Assembly: GCF_017348915.1 (NCBI RefSeq)
Contig: NZ_CP071383.1
Coordinates: 1,240,001-1,304,000, forward strand
Origin: Leclercia pneumoniae
GTDB taxonomy: Bacteria > Pseudomonadota > Gammaproteobacteria > Enterobacterales > Enterobacteriaceae
Length of the DNA stretch: 64,000 nt
Direction of reading: 5' to 3'
Shown here piece after piece: positions 31,105 to 41,420 of this stretch. The first letter of the stretch is position 1. Each line of letters begins with the position of its first letter. Position numbers and translations under genes: made by a program. The notes beneath the pieces were generated by a model. It ran no database searches, had not been told where the DNA came from, and was given only the letters and a program-made list of their open reading frames with translations.

Positions 31105-32198
<1,094 letters not shown>

Positions 32199-32201
32199 AC
32201 C

Positions 32202-32630
32202 ATGGCCAGACAGCGTGGACGAGGTCGTCGCGAACTCAAGTCCGAAATCAACATTGTACCGCTGTTGGACGTACTGCTGGTGCTGTTGCTGATCTTTATG
32301 GCAACGGCTCCCATCATTACGCAGAGCGTAGAGGTTGATCTGCCGGATGCGACAGAGTCGCAGGCTGTGAGCACCAATGATGACCCGCCGGTCATCATTG
32401 AAGTGTCAGGGGTCGGGCAATACAGCGTGGTGGTGGAAAAAGATCGTCTGGATCAACTTCCGCCGGAGCAGGTTATTGCTGAAGCACAACGCCGCCTACA
32501 GTCAAATCCGAAAACGGTCTTCTTAATCGGTGGTGCGAAAGATGTGCCTTACGATGAAATCATTAAAGCGCTGAACCTGCTGCATAGCGCGGGTGTTAAG
32601 TCGGTCGGCTTGATGACGCAGCCAATTTGA
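32202..32630 (+). CDS. tolR: Tol-Pal system protein TolR
   Basis: 142-residue ExbD/TolR-family protein: one N-terminal helix (VPLLDVLLVLLLIFMATAPI) with the proton-carrying Asp at about 23, then a periplasmic domain ending KSVGLMTQPI. It lies 3 bp after tolQ. Confidence 0.97.
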   Translation: MARQRGRGRRELKSEINIVPLLDVLLVLLLIFMATAPIITQSVEVDLPDATESQAVSTNDDPPVIIEVSGVGQYSVVVEKDRLDQLPPEQVIAEAQRRLQSNPKTVFLIGGAKDVPYDEIIKALNLLHSAGVKSVGLMTQPI

Positions 32631-32667
32631 TTATCTGCGTACACAAAAAAGTTTTTGGGAACCAATA

Positions 32668-33900
32668 GTGTCAAAGGCAACCGAACAAAACGATAAGCTT
32701 AAACGGGCGATTATTATCTCGGCGGTGCTGCATGTCATTCTGTTTGCAGTACTGATCTGGAGTTCGTTCGACGAGCATATAGATGCATCAGCAGGTGGCG
32801 GTGGGGGATCCTCCATCGACGCCGTTATGGTGGATCCCGGCGCCGTCGTTCAGAACTATAATCGTCAGCAGCAACAGCAGGCGAGTGCAAAACGTGCTGA
32901 AGAGCAGCGAGAAAAACAGGCGCAACAGCAAGCTGAGGAACTGCGTGAAAAGCAGGCCGCAGAGCAAGAGCGTCTGAAGCAGCTTGAAAAAGAGCGTTTG
33001 CAGGCGCAGGAAGCGGCGAAAGAGCAGGCACAGCAGCAGAAACAGGCGGAAGACGCGGCGAAAAAAGCCCAGGAGCAGCAGAAGCAGGCTGAAGAGGCTG
33101 CAGCCAAAGCGGCCGCAGACGCGAAAGCAAAAGCGGATGCTCAGGCTAAAGAAGCCGCAGAAGCCGCGAAGAAAGCTGCTGCAGACGCGCAGAAACAAGC
33201 TGAAGCCGAGGCGGCGAAAGCGGCCGCAGATGCGAAGAAGAAAGTAGAAGCGGAAGCGGCAAAGAAAGCCGCCGCAGAAGCACAGAAGAAAGCTGAAGCA
33301 GAAGCTGCGAAGAAAGCGGCTGCTGCCGAGAAGGCCGCGGCTGAAAAAGCGGCTGCCGCTGAAAAAGCTGCAGCTGATAAAAAAGCGGCTGCCGAGAAAG
33401 CTGCCGCAGATAAAAAAGCGGCAGCCGAAAAAGCCGCTGCCGATAAAAAAGCTGCCGCTGAAAAAGCGGCTGCCAAAAAGGCCGCTGCTGAAAAAGCCGC
33501 TGCAGCTTCGGGCGTTGACGATCTCCTGGGCGATCTAAGCTCTGGTAAGAATGCGCCGAAAACGGGCGGAGGGGCGAAAGGAAATAATGCTGCCCCGGCC
33601 GGAAGCGGTAACACTAAGAGTAACGGTGCCTCAGGCGCTGAGATCAACGGTTATGCCCAGCAGATTAAAGCTGCTATTGAGAGCCGATTTTATGATGCGT
33701 CTTCCTATACAGGCAAAACCTGTACGCTGCGTATAAAACTGGCTCCAGACGGCATGCTGCTTGATATTCAGTCCGAAGGTGGCGATCCAGCCTTATGTAA
33801 TGCTGCTCTGGCAGCTGCGCGTCAGGCCAGAATGCCTAAGCCGCCGTCTCAGGCTGTGTATGAAGTCTTTAAAAATGCGCCGCTGGATTTCAAACCTTAA
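32668..33900 (+). CDS. tolA: Tol-Pal system protein TolA
   Basis: 410-residue periplasm-spanning protein (421 in E. coli) that links the TolQR motor to TolB/Pal; also the entry point for group A colicins and filamentous phage. Domain I: helix at about 14-34 (AIIISAVLHVILFAVLIW). Domain II: a very long Lys/Ala/Glu-rich helix (about 55-285) with tandem AEKAAADKKAA-type repeats at about 225-280. Domain III: globular C terminus from about 310 with two Cys (TGKTCTLRIKL, DPALCNAAL) and end FKNAPLDFKP. GTG start as in E. coli. The shorter length lies in the repeat region. Confidence 0.95.
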   Translation: MSKATEQNDKLKRAIIISAVLHVILFAVLIWSSFDEHIDASAGGGGGSSIDAVMVDPGAVVQNYNRQQQQQASAKRAEEQREKQAQQQAEELREKQAAEQERLKQLEKERLQAQEAAKEQAQQQKQAEDAAKKAQEQQKQAEEAAAKAAADAKAKADAQAKEAAEAAKKAAADAQKQAEAEAAKAAADAKKKVEAEAAKKAAAEAQKKAEAEAAKKAAAAEKAAAEKAAAAEKAAADKKAAAEKAAADKKAAAEKAAADKKAAAEKAAAKKAAAEKAAAASGVDDLLGDLSSGKNAPKTGGGAKGNNAAPAGSGNTKSNGASGAEINGYAQQIKAAIESRFYDASSYTGKTCTLRIKLAPDGMLLDIQSEGGDPALCNAALAAARQARMPKPPSQAVYEVFKNAPLDFKP

Positions 33901-34033
33901 GGAAAATTTTCCTCGTGAAAACGGGGAAAATAGACCAGGTTTAATCACAGGGTTCTGGTAGTGTTGTCTATTTGGGTTTGTTAATATTCTGCTAAATTAT
34001 CGCGGGTAATGTTACCCAGGTAAGGGAGATATG

Positions 34034-35326
34034 ATGAAGCAGGCATTACGTGTAGCATTTAGTTTCTTAATGCTGTGGGCAGCCGTGCTGCACGCAGAAG
34101 TACGTATCGAGATCACCCAGGGGGTGGACTCGGCACGTCCGATTGGCGTTGTTCCATTCCAGTGGGCTGGCCCTGGAGCCGCGCCTGAGGATATCGGCGG
34201 CATTGTTGCGGCTGACCTGCGTAACAGCGGTAAATTCAACCCCCTGGATCGCTCTCGCCTGCCACAGCAGCCGGGTACAGCACAGGAAGTACAGCCTGCT
34301 GCCTGGTCTGCGCTGGGTATTGACGCGGTCGTCGTCGGTCAGGTAACGCCTGCGCCGGACGGTGGCTATAACGTCGCTTACCAGCTGGTGGATACCGGCG
34401 GTGCGCCAGGTACCGTACTGGCTCAGAACACTTACAAAGTGAACAAGCAGTGGCTGCGTTATGCGGGCCACACCGCAAGTGACGAAGTGTTCGAGAAGCT
34501 GACTGGCATTAAGGGTGCCTTCCGCACGCGTATCGCCTATGTCGTACAGACTAACGGCGGCCAGTTCCCGTATGAGCTGCGTGTGTCTGATTACGATGGC
34601 TACAACCAGTTCACCGTTCACCGTTCACCACAGCCGCTGATGTCTCCGGCCTGGTCACCGGACGGTTCTAAACTGGCTTACGTAACCTTCGAAAGCGGCC
34701 GTTCTGCGCTGGTTATCCAGACGCTGTCTAACGGTGCTGTGCGTCAGGTGGCTTCGTTCCCGCGTCACAACGGTGCTCCAGCCTTCTCGCCGGACGGGTC
34801 TAAACTGGCCTTTGCCTTGTCTAAAACAGGCAGCCTGAACCTGTACGTGATGGATATTGGCTCGGGTCAGATACGCCAGGTGACCGACGGTCGTAGCAAC
34901 AACACCGAACCAACCTGGTTCCCGGATAGCCAGAATCTGGCCTTTACCTCTGACCAGGCCGGACGTCCGCAGGTTTATAAAGTCAATGTTAACGGCGGTG
35001 CGCCGCAGCGTATTACCTGGGAAGGTTCACAGAACCAGGATGCTGACGTCAGCACAGACGGTAAATTTATGGTGATGGTGAGCTCGGCCGGTGGTCAGCA
35101 ACACATTGCTAAACAGGATCTGGTAACGGGTGGCGTACAAGTTCTGTCGTCAACGTTCCTGGATGAAACGCCAAGTCTGGCACCTAACGGCACTATGGTA
35201 ATCTACAGCTCTTCTCAGGGGATGGGATCTGTGCTGAATCTGGTTTCTACAGATGGGCGTTTCAAAGCGCGTATTCCGGCAACTGATGGACAGGTAAAAT
35301 CACCTGCCTGGTCGCCGTATCTGTAA
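34034..35326 (+). CDS. tolB: Tol-Pal system periplasmic protein TolB
   Basis: 430-residue periplasmic protein with a signal peptide ([20 protein letters not shown], cleavage after HA), an N-terminal domain that binds TolA, and a six-bladed beta-propeller with [14 protein letters not shown] blades that binds Pal. The second ATG of the ATGATG pair gives the E. coli-type start and better spacing to GGGAG. The 133-bp gap before it probably holds the internal tolB promoter. Confidence 0.96.
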   Translation: MKQALRVAFSFLMLWAAVLHAEVRIEITQGVDSARPIGVVPFQWAGPGAAPEDIGGIVAADLRNSGKFNPLDRSRLPQQPGTAQEVQPAAWSALGIDAVVVGQVTPAPDGGYNVAYQLVDTGGAPGTVLAQNTYKVNKQWLRYAGHTASDEVFEKLTGIKGAFRTRIAYVVQTNGGQFPYELRVSDYDGYNQFTVHRSPQPLMSPAWSPDGSKLAYVTFESGRSALVIQTLSNGAVRQVASFPRHNGAPAFSPDGSKLAFALSKTGSLNLYVMDIGSGQIRQVTDGRSNNTEPTWFPDSQNLAFTSDQAGRPQVYKVNVNGGAPQRITWEGSQNQDADVSTDGKFMVMVSSAGGQQHIAKQDLVTGGVQVLSSTFLDETPSLAPNGTMVIYSSSQGMGSVLNLVSTDGRFKARIPATDGQVKSPAWSPYL

Positions 35327-35337
35327 ATAATAATTAA

Positions 35338-35883
<546 letters not shown>

Positions 35884-35892
35884 GAGAATTGC

Positions 35893-36687
35893 ATGAGCAG
35901 TAACTTCAGACATCATTTGATGAGTCTGTCGTTACTGGTTGGAATAGCGGCCCCCTGGGCCGCTTTTGCTCAGGCACCAATCAGTAGTGTCGGCTCAGGC
36001 TCGGTAGAAGACCGGGTCACTCAACTCGAGCGTATCTCTAATGCTCACAGCCAGCTTTTAACGCAACTCCAGCAGCAACTTTCTGACAACCAAAACGATA
36101 TTGATTCTCTCCGTGGTCAGATCCAGGAAAGTCAGTATCAGCTAAACCAGGTTGTGGAACGTCAGAAGCAGATTTTGCTGCAGATGGATAGCCTGAATAA
36201 CGGCGGTGCGGCAGCACAGCCAGCAGCAGGCGATCAGAGTAGCGCGACGCCGGCAGCACCAGCCCCTTCCGCAGATGCGTCCGCCTCGGGTGGCGCGCCT
36301 GTACAGAGCGGTGATGCCAATACAGACTACAATGCGGCAATTGCCCTGGTGCATGACAATGCGCGTCAGGACGATGCCATTGCGGCTTTTCAGAACTTCG
36401 TGAAGAAGTACCCTGATTCAACCTATCAGCCTAATGCTAACTACTGGCTGGGACAGTTGAATTATAACAAGGGGAAAAAAGACGATGCGGCGTTCTATTT
36501 TGCCTCCGTGGTGAAAAATTACCCGAAATCACCAAAAGCGCCGGATGCTATGTTTAAGGTCGGCGTGATCATGCAGGACAAAGGCGACACCGCGAAAGCG
36601 AAGGCCGTTTACCAGCAGGTAGTTGCGAAGTACCCCGGTACCGATGGTGCCAAACAAGCGCAAAAACGTCTTGGGTCGATGGGATGA
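35893..36687 (+). CDS. cpoB: Cell division coordinator CpoB
   Basis: 264-residue periplasmic protein (formerly YbgF) that couples Tol to PBP1B during septation. Signal peptide at 1-26 (ending PWAAFAQ), trimerising coiled coil at about 35-95 (VEDRVTQLERISNAHSQLL onward), Ala/Pro/Ser-rich linker, then TPR repeats (DYNAAIALVHDNARQDDAIA; FQNFVKKYPDSTYQPNANYW) to the C terminus. It lies 9 bp after pal; last gene of the cluster. Confidence 0.95.
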   Translation: MSSNFRHHLMSLSLLVGIAAPWAAFAQAPISSVGSGSVEDRVTQLERISNAHSQLLTQLQQQLSDNQNDIDSLRGQIQESQYQLNQVVERQKQILLQMDSLNNGGAAAQPAAGDQSSATPAAPAPSADASASGGAPVQSGDANTDYNAAIALVHDNARQDDAIAAFQNFVKKYPDSTYQPNANYWLGQLNYNKGKKDDAAFYFASVVKNYPKSPKAPDAMFKVGVIMQDKGDTAKAKAVYQQVVAKYPGTDGAKQAQKRLGSMG

Positions 36688-36696
36688 TTACCGCAT

Positions 36697-36722
36697 GACC
36701 AGAAAACGCGTTATTTCTGGTC
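36697..36722 (+). other. Stem-loop after cpoB
   Basis: GACCAGAAA / TTTCTGGTC with an 8-base loop. It lacks a T-run, so it looks like an mRNA-stabilising or Rho-related structure at the end of tol-pal rather than a classical intrinsic terminator. Confidence 0.5.
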
Positions 36723-36770
36723 GTGCAGCATGAATCGTAAGCAGTTAAGTGATCTCTATCGAAATTTTTG

Positions 36771-36798
36771 TTGCGCAGAATTCTTAAATCAGTAATAT
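36771..36798 (+). promoter_or_regulatory. Promoter of the Lys/Val tRNA operon
   Basis: TTGCGC, 16-bp spacer, TAATAT, followed by a GC-rich discriminator (GCCGCCG) typical of stringently controlled stable-RNA promoters; about 40 bp upstream of the first tRNA. Confidence 0.65.
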
Positions 36799-36848
36799 AT
36801 GCCGCCGTTGCCACGGGATATCACACTCCGTGAAAACAGCGTGAAAGT

Positions 36849-36924
36849 GGGTCGTTAGCTCAGTTGGTAGAGCAGTTGACTTTTAATCAATTGGTCGCAG
36901 GTTCGAATCCTGCACGACCCACCA
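36849..36924 (+). tRNA. tRNA-Lys (anticodon TTT), copy 1
   Basis: 76 nt, GGGTCGTTAGCTCAGTTGGT to encoded CCA; anticodon loop CTTTTAA, T-arm GGTTCGAATCC. First of four identical Lys tRNA genes in the cluster that corresponds to E. coli lysT-valT-lysW-valZ-lysYZQ. Confidence 0.98.
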
Positions 36925-36956
36925 ATAATTAGGTGGACGCAGTAGTAAAGCGTGAA

Positions 36957-37023
36957 GGATAGCGTTGCTTTAGCAACGACCCGTAGGGCGAGGCAAAGCC
37001 GAGTCATCCTGCACGACACACCA
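36957..37023 (+). repeat. tRNA spacer repeat, copy 1
   Basis: A 53-nt core (36957-37009) closed by GGAT/ATCC holds three small hairpins: CGTTGC-TTTA-GCAACG, a CCC-GTA-GGG hairpin and GGC-AAA-GCC. It is followed by TGCACGACACACCA, a degenerate copy of the Lys tRNA 3' end. See the separate finding. Confidence 0.8.
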
Positions 37024-37050
37024 CTTAAAGTAGTTCCGGCAGTACAGAGT

Positions 37051-37126
37051 GGGTGATTAGCTCAGTTGGTAGAGCATCTCCTTTACACGGAGGGGGTCGG
37101 CGGTTCGAGCCCGTCATCACCCACCA
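37051..37126 (+). tRNA. tRNA-Val (anticodon TAC)
   Basis: 76 nt, GGGTGATTAGCTCAGTTGGT to encoded CCA; anticodon loop CTTTACA; T-arm GGTTCGAGCCC. Only 3 bp separate it from the next tRNA. Confidence 0.98.
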
Positions 37127-37129
37127 CTC

Positions 37130-37205
37130 GGGTCGTTAGCTCAGTTGGTAGAGCAGTTGACTTTTAATCAATTGGTCGCAGGTTCGAATCCTGCACGACC
37201 CACCA
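37130..37205 (+). tRNA. tRNA-Lys (anticodon TTT), copy 2
   Basis: 76 nt and identical to copy 1, with encoded CCA. Confidence 0.98.
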
Positions 37206-37238
37206 ATTTTAATATCTTACTCAGATGTTAAACGTGTA

Positions 37239-37304
37239 GGATAACGTTGCGTCAGCAACGGCCCGAAGGGCGAGGCGAAGCCGAGTCATCCAGCACGACC
37301 CACC
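37239..37304 (+). repeat. tRNA spacer repeat, copy 2
   Basis: Core 37239-37291 with hairpins CGTTGC-GTCA-GCAACG, CCC-GAA-GGG and GGC-GAA-GCC closed by GGAT/ATCC, then AGCACGACCCACC matching the tRNA-Lys 3' end. Confidence 0.8.
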
Positions 37305-37352
37305 GATTTGTTGATGGGTACCGAGTAAAATCTTCGAAGTCAGCACCCGAAT

Positions 37353-37428
37353 GGGTCGTTAGCTCAGTTGGTAGAGCAGTTGACTTTTAATCAATTGGTC
37401 GCAGGTTCGAATCCTGCACGACCCACCA
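37353..37428 (+). tRNA. tRNA-Lys (anticodon TTT), copy 3
   Basis: 76 nt and identical to copy 1, with encoded CCA. Confidence 0.98.
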
Positions 37429-37458
37429 CTTCGAAGAGAAAGCAGTAAATCCCGCAAG

Positions 37459-37534
37459 GGGTCGTTAGCTCAGTTGGTAGAGCAGTTGACTTTTAATCAA
37501 TTGGTCGCAGGTTCGAATCCTGCACGACCCACCA
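37459..37534 (+). tRNA. tRNA-Lys (anticodon TTT), copy 4
   Basis: 76 nt and identical to copy 1, with encoded CCA; last tRNA of the operon. Confidence 0.98.
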
Positions 37535-37567
37535 ATTTTAATGTCTTACTCAGATGTTAAACGTGAA

Positions 37568-37634
37568 GGATAACGTTGCGTCAGCAACGGCCCGAAGGGC
37601 GAGGCGAAGCCGAGTCATCCTGCACGACCCACCC
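37568..37634 (+). repeat. tRNA spacer repeat, copy 3
   Basis: Core 37568-37620, identical to the copy 2 core, followed by TGCACGACCCACC. It forms the 3' trailer of the operon just before the terminator. Confidence 0.8.
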
Positions 37635-37638
37635 ATGT

Positions 37639-37665
37639 AAAAAGGCGCCCTAAAGGCGCCTTTTT
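37639..37665 (+). terminator. Terminator of the tRNA operon
   Basis: Stem GGCGCC / GGCGCC with a 5-base loop (CTAAA), A-run before and five T after. Confidence 0.92.
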
Positions 37666-37776
37666 GCTATCTGCTATTCCATAACGCCTTCTTCTTTAAA
37701 ATGCGCCTGGCAGGGTTTCCCATTTATCAATAACGCGCACCGTTGACGGTGACTTTTATTCTCAATTTCGCTATCT

Positions 37777-37794
37777 TGTTTAGTATACAAAACG
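37777..37794 (+). promoter_or_regulatory. Possible NadR operator upstream of nadA
   Basis: TGTTTA-GTATAC-AAAACG compared with the NadR consensus TGTTTA-N6-TAAACA: one half is exact, the other degenerate. Located 73 bp before nadA, where NAD-responsive repression is expected. Confidence 0.5.
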
Positions 37795-37866
37795 AAATTG
37801 TCTCTCCTTCGCTTTCACACGCATATCAGAGGCAAAATTGTTAAGCCAGTAAAACGAGAAGCCATA

Positions 37867-38910
37867 ATGAGCGTGATGTTTGATCCAGAAGCCGCAATCT
37901 ATCCTTTTCCGCCTAAGCCTGCCCCGCTGACGCTGGACGAAAAACAGTTTTACCGTGAGAAAATCAAGCGTCTGCTGAAAGAGCGTGATGCGGTGATGGT
38001 CGCACACTATTATACCGACCCTGAAATCCAGCAACTGGCGGAAGAGACCGGCGGCTGTATTTCAGACTCACTTGAGATGGCGCGTTTTGGAGCCAAACAT
38101 TCCGCATCCACGCTACTGGTAGCGGGCGTGCGCTTTATGGGTGAAACTGCAAAAATATTAAGCCCCGAAAAAACCATTCTCATGCCGACCCTACAGGCGG
38201 AATGTTCGCTCGATTTAGGCTGCCCAATCGATGAATTTACGGCCTTTTGCGATGCCCATCCGGACAGGACAGTGGTGGTCTATGCCAATACCTCTGCTGC
38301 GGTTAAGGCGCGAGCTGACTGGGTCGTCACCTCAAGCATTGCCGTTGAACTGATTGAACACCTCGACAGCCTGGGCGAGAAAATCATCTGGGCACCGGAC
38401 CGGCATCTGGGCAATTATGTACAGAAACAGACCGGGGCCGATGTGCTCTGCTGGCAGGGGGCCTGCATTGTGCATGACGAGTTCAAAACGCAGGCGCTGG
38501 GACGTATGAAGGCCCTCTATCCCCAGGCGGCTATCCTGGTACACCCGGAATCACCCCAGGCCATCGTAGATATGGCTGATGCGGTAGGCTCTACCAGCCA
38601 GTTGATTGCTGCAGCAAAAACATTGCCACAGCAACAACTTATTGTGGCAACCGATCGTGGGATCTTTTATAAGATGCAGCAGGCGGTACCGGAAAAAGTG
38701 CTGTTCGAAGCGCCTACCGCCGGAGAAGGGGCGACGTGTCGCAGTTGCGCTCACTGTCCATGGATGGCCATGAACGGGCTGAAAGCCATTGCAGAGGGGC
38801 TGGAATCAGGTGGCGCGGCACATGAGATTCATGTTGATGCTGCGCTGCGTGAAGGCGCGCTGAAGCCGCTTAACCGCATGCTGGATTTTGCGGCTACACT
38901 TCGTCCTTAA
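37867..38910 (+). CDS. nadA: Quinolinate synthase A
   Basis: Second step of de novo NAD synthesis: iminoaspartate plus dihydroxyacetone phosphate to quinolinate. It has 347 residues as in E. coli. Three [4Fe-4S] cysteines are visible: Cys113 ([11 protein letters not shown]), about 200 ([11 protein letters not shown]) and about 297 ([15 protein letters not shown]). The start MSVMFDPEA at 37867 is conserved; the upstream in-frame ATG at 37798 lies in the leader. Operon with pnuC, 35 bp downstream. Confidence 0.97.
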   Translation: MSVMFDPEAAIYPFPPKPAPLTLDEKQFYREKIKRLLKERDAVMVAHYYTDPEIQQLAEETGGCISDSLEMARFGAKHSASTLLVAGVRFMGETAKILSPEKTILMPTLQAECSLDLGCPIDEFTAFCDAHPDRTVVVYANTSAAVKARADWVVTSSIAVELIEHLDSLGEKIIWAPDRHLGNYVQKQTGADVLCWQGACIVHDEFKTQALGRMKALYPQAAILVHPESPQAIVDMADAVGSTSQLIAAAKTLPQQQLIVATDRGIFYKMQQAVPEKVLFEAPTAGEGATCRSCAHCPWMAMNGLKAIAEGLESGGAAHEIHVDAALREGALKPLNRMLDFAATLRP

Positions 38911-38945
38911 GCATTAAATTCATAACGATACGCTCAGGGGAAAAG

Positions 38946-39665
38946 ATGGACTTTTTTAGCACGCAAAACATTCTGGTACATATACCGATTGGGGCTGGCG
39001 GCTACGATTTGTCATGGATTGAGGCGGTAGGCACCATTGCTGGTCTGCTTTGCATCTGGCTGGCCAGTCTGGAGAAGATTGTTAACTACGCGTTTGGGCT
39101 GGTTAACGTCACACTCTTTGCCATCATCTTCTTTCAAATTCAGCTCTATGCCAGCCTGCTACTGCAGCTCTTTTTCTTTGCTGCCAATATCTATGGCTGG
39201 TATGCCTGGTCCCGGCAAAACAGCCAGCAGCAGGCGGAACTGCAGATCCGCTGGTTGCCCTTGCCAAAAGCCCTTGCCTGGCTTGCGGCCTGCGTGGTGG
39301 CGATTGGTCTGATGACGGTCTGGATCGATCCGGTGTTTGGTTTCCTCACCCGCGTAGCCGTATCGGTAATGAGCAGCATCGGCCTGAATGTCTCTATGCC
39401 TGAGCTTCAGCCGGATGCTTTCCCGTTCTGGGACTCCTGCATGATGGTGTTGTCGATCGTGGCCATGATCCTGATGACCCGCAAATATGTCGAAAACTGG
39501 CTCTTGTGGGTCATCATTAACATTATCAGCGTAGTGATTTTCGCCCTGCAGGGGGTCTACGCCATGTCGCTGGAGTACCTGATCCTCACCTTCATTGCCC
39601 TGAATGGCAGCCGTATGTGGATGAACAGCGCACGTAAACGGGGTTCTCGCGCGCTTTCTCATTAA
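38946..39665 (+). CDS. pnuC: Nicotinamide riboside transporter PnuC
   Basis: 239-residue inner-membrane carrier for nicotinamide riboside, with about seven helices. Family segments: [40 protein letters not shown], and the C-terminal [20 protein letters not shown]. With nadA it forms an NAD-supply operon. Its stop overlaps the convergent zitB stop by 4 bp, with no terminator between. Confidence 0.95.
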   Translation: MDFFSTQNILVHIPIGAGGYDLSWIEAVGTIAGLLCIWLASLEKIVNYAFGLVNVTLFAIIFFQIQLYASLLLQLFFFAANIYGWYAWSRQNSQQQAELQIRWLPLPKALAWLAACVVAIGLMTVWIDPVFGFLTRVAVSVMSSIGLNVSMPELQPDAFPFWDSCMMVLSIVAMILMTRKYVENWLLWVIINIISVVIFALQGVYAMSLEYLILTFIALNGSRMWMNSARKRGSRALSH

Positions 39666-40594
39666 TGGTGGTGATGATGCTCATGACCGGTCTGCGCCTC
39701 ATTGAGGCGGCATTCCGGTCCGCTACAGGGGCGGTACTCCATCTGGATGGTGGCGTGTGATATCTGGTAATGCTCTTCAAGGAAGTGCTGAATGCGTTCC
39801 AGCAACGCATCATGATCGTGCGGGGGAATAACCTGCACGTGCAGGGTCATAATTGGTTTCTCACCCACCATCCACACATGCACATGGTGCACATTTCTCA
39901 CCTCCGGGATGGAGCGGCACAGGTTGCGCTTCAGTGCAGCGATATCCAGCGAGGCTGGCGCGCCTTCCAGCAGTTCATTTACGCTCTCTTTTAACAGTTG
40001 CCAGGCGCTACGCAACACCAGGCAGGAGACCAGCACCGAGAGGATAGGATCTATTGGCGTCCAGCCCGTCCACAGAATTATCAGCGCCGCCAGAATCGCC
40101 CCAACCGAACCCAGCAGATCGCCCAGTACGTGCAACGCCGCCGCGCGAACGTTAAGATTTTTTTCTGCGCTACCGCGATGCAGGATCCAGAACGCCAGAA
40201 TATTGGCCACCAAACCGGCCACTGCCACTCCCATCATCGTCGCGCCGGCGACCGGTTGCGGGTGATAAAAGCGCTGGATTGCCTCCCAGACGATAAGTGC
40301 GGTAATGCCCACCAGCGCCAGCGCATTGACGAACGCAGCGAGCGTCGTCAGGCGCAACCAGCCGAAAGTCCGTCCTTTGCCAGCAGGCTTATGGGAAAAC
40401 TGGACTGCCAGCAGTGCAAACAGCAACGCGGCGGCATCGGTGAGCATATGGCCTGCATCCGCCAGCAGCGCCAGCGAGCCAGAAACCAGCCCACCAATCA
40501 CCTCAATAACCATAAAGGTGGCAGTGACTCCGAACGCCAGCATGAGTCGTTTAGCGTTATCGTCCTTTGGAGCGTGAGAGTGGGCGTGCGCCAT
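39662..40594 (-). CDS. zitB: Zinc transporter ZitB (CDF family)
   Basis: 310-residue cation diffusion facilitator exporting Zn2+ (313 in E. coli). Six membrane helices; metal-site motifs [14 protein letters not shown] (helix 2, HxxxD) and [13 protein letters not shown] (helix 5). A cytosolic C-terminal domain follows. Both ends are His-rich: [12 protein letters not shown] at the N terminus and a C-terminal HEHHHHH, presumably metal-sensing or chaperoning. Convergent with pnuC. Confidence 0.95.
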   Translation of the reverse strand: MAHAHSHAPKDDNAKRLMLAFGVTATFMVIEVIGGLVSGSLALLADAGHMLTDAAALLFALLAVQFSHKPAGKGRTFGWLRLTTLAAFVNALALVGITALIVWEAIQRFYHPQPVAGATMMGVAVAGLVANILAFWILHRGSAEKNLNVRAAALHVLGDLLGSVGAILAALIILWTGWTPIDPILSVLVSCLVLRSAWQLLKESVNELLEGAPASLDIAALKRNLCRSIPEVRNVHHVHVWMVGEKPIMTLHVQVIPPHDHDALLERIQHFLEEHYQISHATIQMEYRPCSGPECRLNEAQTGHEHHHHH

Positions 40595-40663
40595 GAAATA
40601 TGTCCTGTTACTTTAATCCGGGAAGTGTAAAGTTTTTAACATGATGCCCAAAAAAGTGGCACA

Positions 40664-40691
40664 AAAAAGGAGAGCTTTCGCTCTCCTTTTT
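40664..40691. terminator. Terminator downstream of ybgS
   Basis: AAAAAGGAGAG / CTCTCCTTTTT with loop CTTTCG. A-run and T-run on both sides make it bidirectional in principle; it ends the minus-strand ybgS transcript. Confidence 0.88.
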
Positions 40692-40708
40692 GCGCCGCCG
40701 GCTATCTA

Positions 40709-41101
40709 TTACTGCGAAGTACCGTCGGTTTTACGTTCCTCAGTACTCATGTTCGGTTCAACTTTCGTGTTGGTGTCCGGACATTTGCCATCTTTACACA
40801 TTGAGTTTTTGTGCACTTCATCTTTACTCATATGCTCGCCAGTCGCGGAAGTACTATTGCTGTTGGAGTGAGACATAGTGCCGCTAGCGCCGGTGTTAGT
40901 ATTGCCCGTATTAATGTTGCTGTTATCAACATTATTTGGCGCAATATTCTGATGAGCATCAGGGGCAACCTGTCCTGCTTCAGCGGCGGCGTTTGCCTGG
41001 CCATTACCGCCATCTGAAGCGCTATCCGCTGCAAGCGCTGCACCGCTTGCCATTGTCAGGGTTGCTGTCAGGAATAAGGTTGCCAGTTTAGTCATTTTCA
41101 T
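40709..41101 (-). CDS. ybgS: YbgS-like secreted protein
   Basis: 130 residues (126 in E. coli). Signal peptide [20 protein letters not shown] with cleavage after ALA-A at about 24, then a low-complexity mature part rich in Asn, Gly, Ser and Thr ([20 protein letters not shown]) and a small Cys pair, MCKDGKCPD, near residue 105. Called a homeobox-like protein in old annotations without basis. Function unknown. It stands between zitB and aroG with its own terminator. Confidence 0.85.
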   Translation of the reverse strand: MKMTKLATLFLTATLTMASGAALAADSASDGGNGQANAAAEAGQVAPDAHQNIAPNNVDNSNINTGNTNTGASGTMSHSNSNSTSATGEHMSKDEVHKNSMCKDGKCPDTNTKVEPNMSTEERKTDGTSQ

Positions 41102-41334
41102 AGTGCTGCTCCTGTTCTGGTCGTTATTTGCTGGATAACTTCTTCCAACAGTGCATTCGCGAAATAAAGATTCGAATTAATGGTGAAAGATTCCAACATC
41201 ACTATTTAGGTCAGTATGGAATTTTGCAAAATCTCTTCAAGAGAGTGTTTACAATTAAAAAGTCTAGGGCAGATCTCATTTTTCGCTAGATTGTGGCGTT
41301 TTTTTAGTAAATTCCAGGATTTATCTGTGCGTAG

Positions 41335-41352
41335 TGTAAAAGCGTGTTTACA
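41335..41352 (+). promoter_or_regulatory. TyrR box upstream of aroG
   Basis: TGTAAA-AGCGTG-TTTACA matches the strong TyrR box consensus (TGTAAA-N6-TTTACA) exactly. It lies 68 bp before the aroG start and should mediate repression with phenylalanine or tryptophan. The remaining 319-bp ybgS-aroG gap shows no other gene. Confidence 0.88.
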
Positions 41353-41420
41353 CTTCACCACAGCCGGGATAGATTGAAGGGATTGCATTCAATACCAAAA
41401 ATATGTCTAGCGGAAAGAAA

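Noticed and set aside
33141..33647. Ala/Phe/Ser-rich minus-strand frame and repeated DNA in tolA, looking like a repeat array
   Set aside because: The repetition reflects the Lys/Ala/Glu helix of TolA domain II; there are no spacers of CRISPR type and the minus frame is its mirror.
36849..37665. tRNA cluster as an integration site with a nearby island
   Set aside because: No integrase, direct attachment repeat with foreign genes, or composition shift follows; nadA comes next as in E. coli. The repeats are spacer units.
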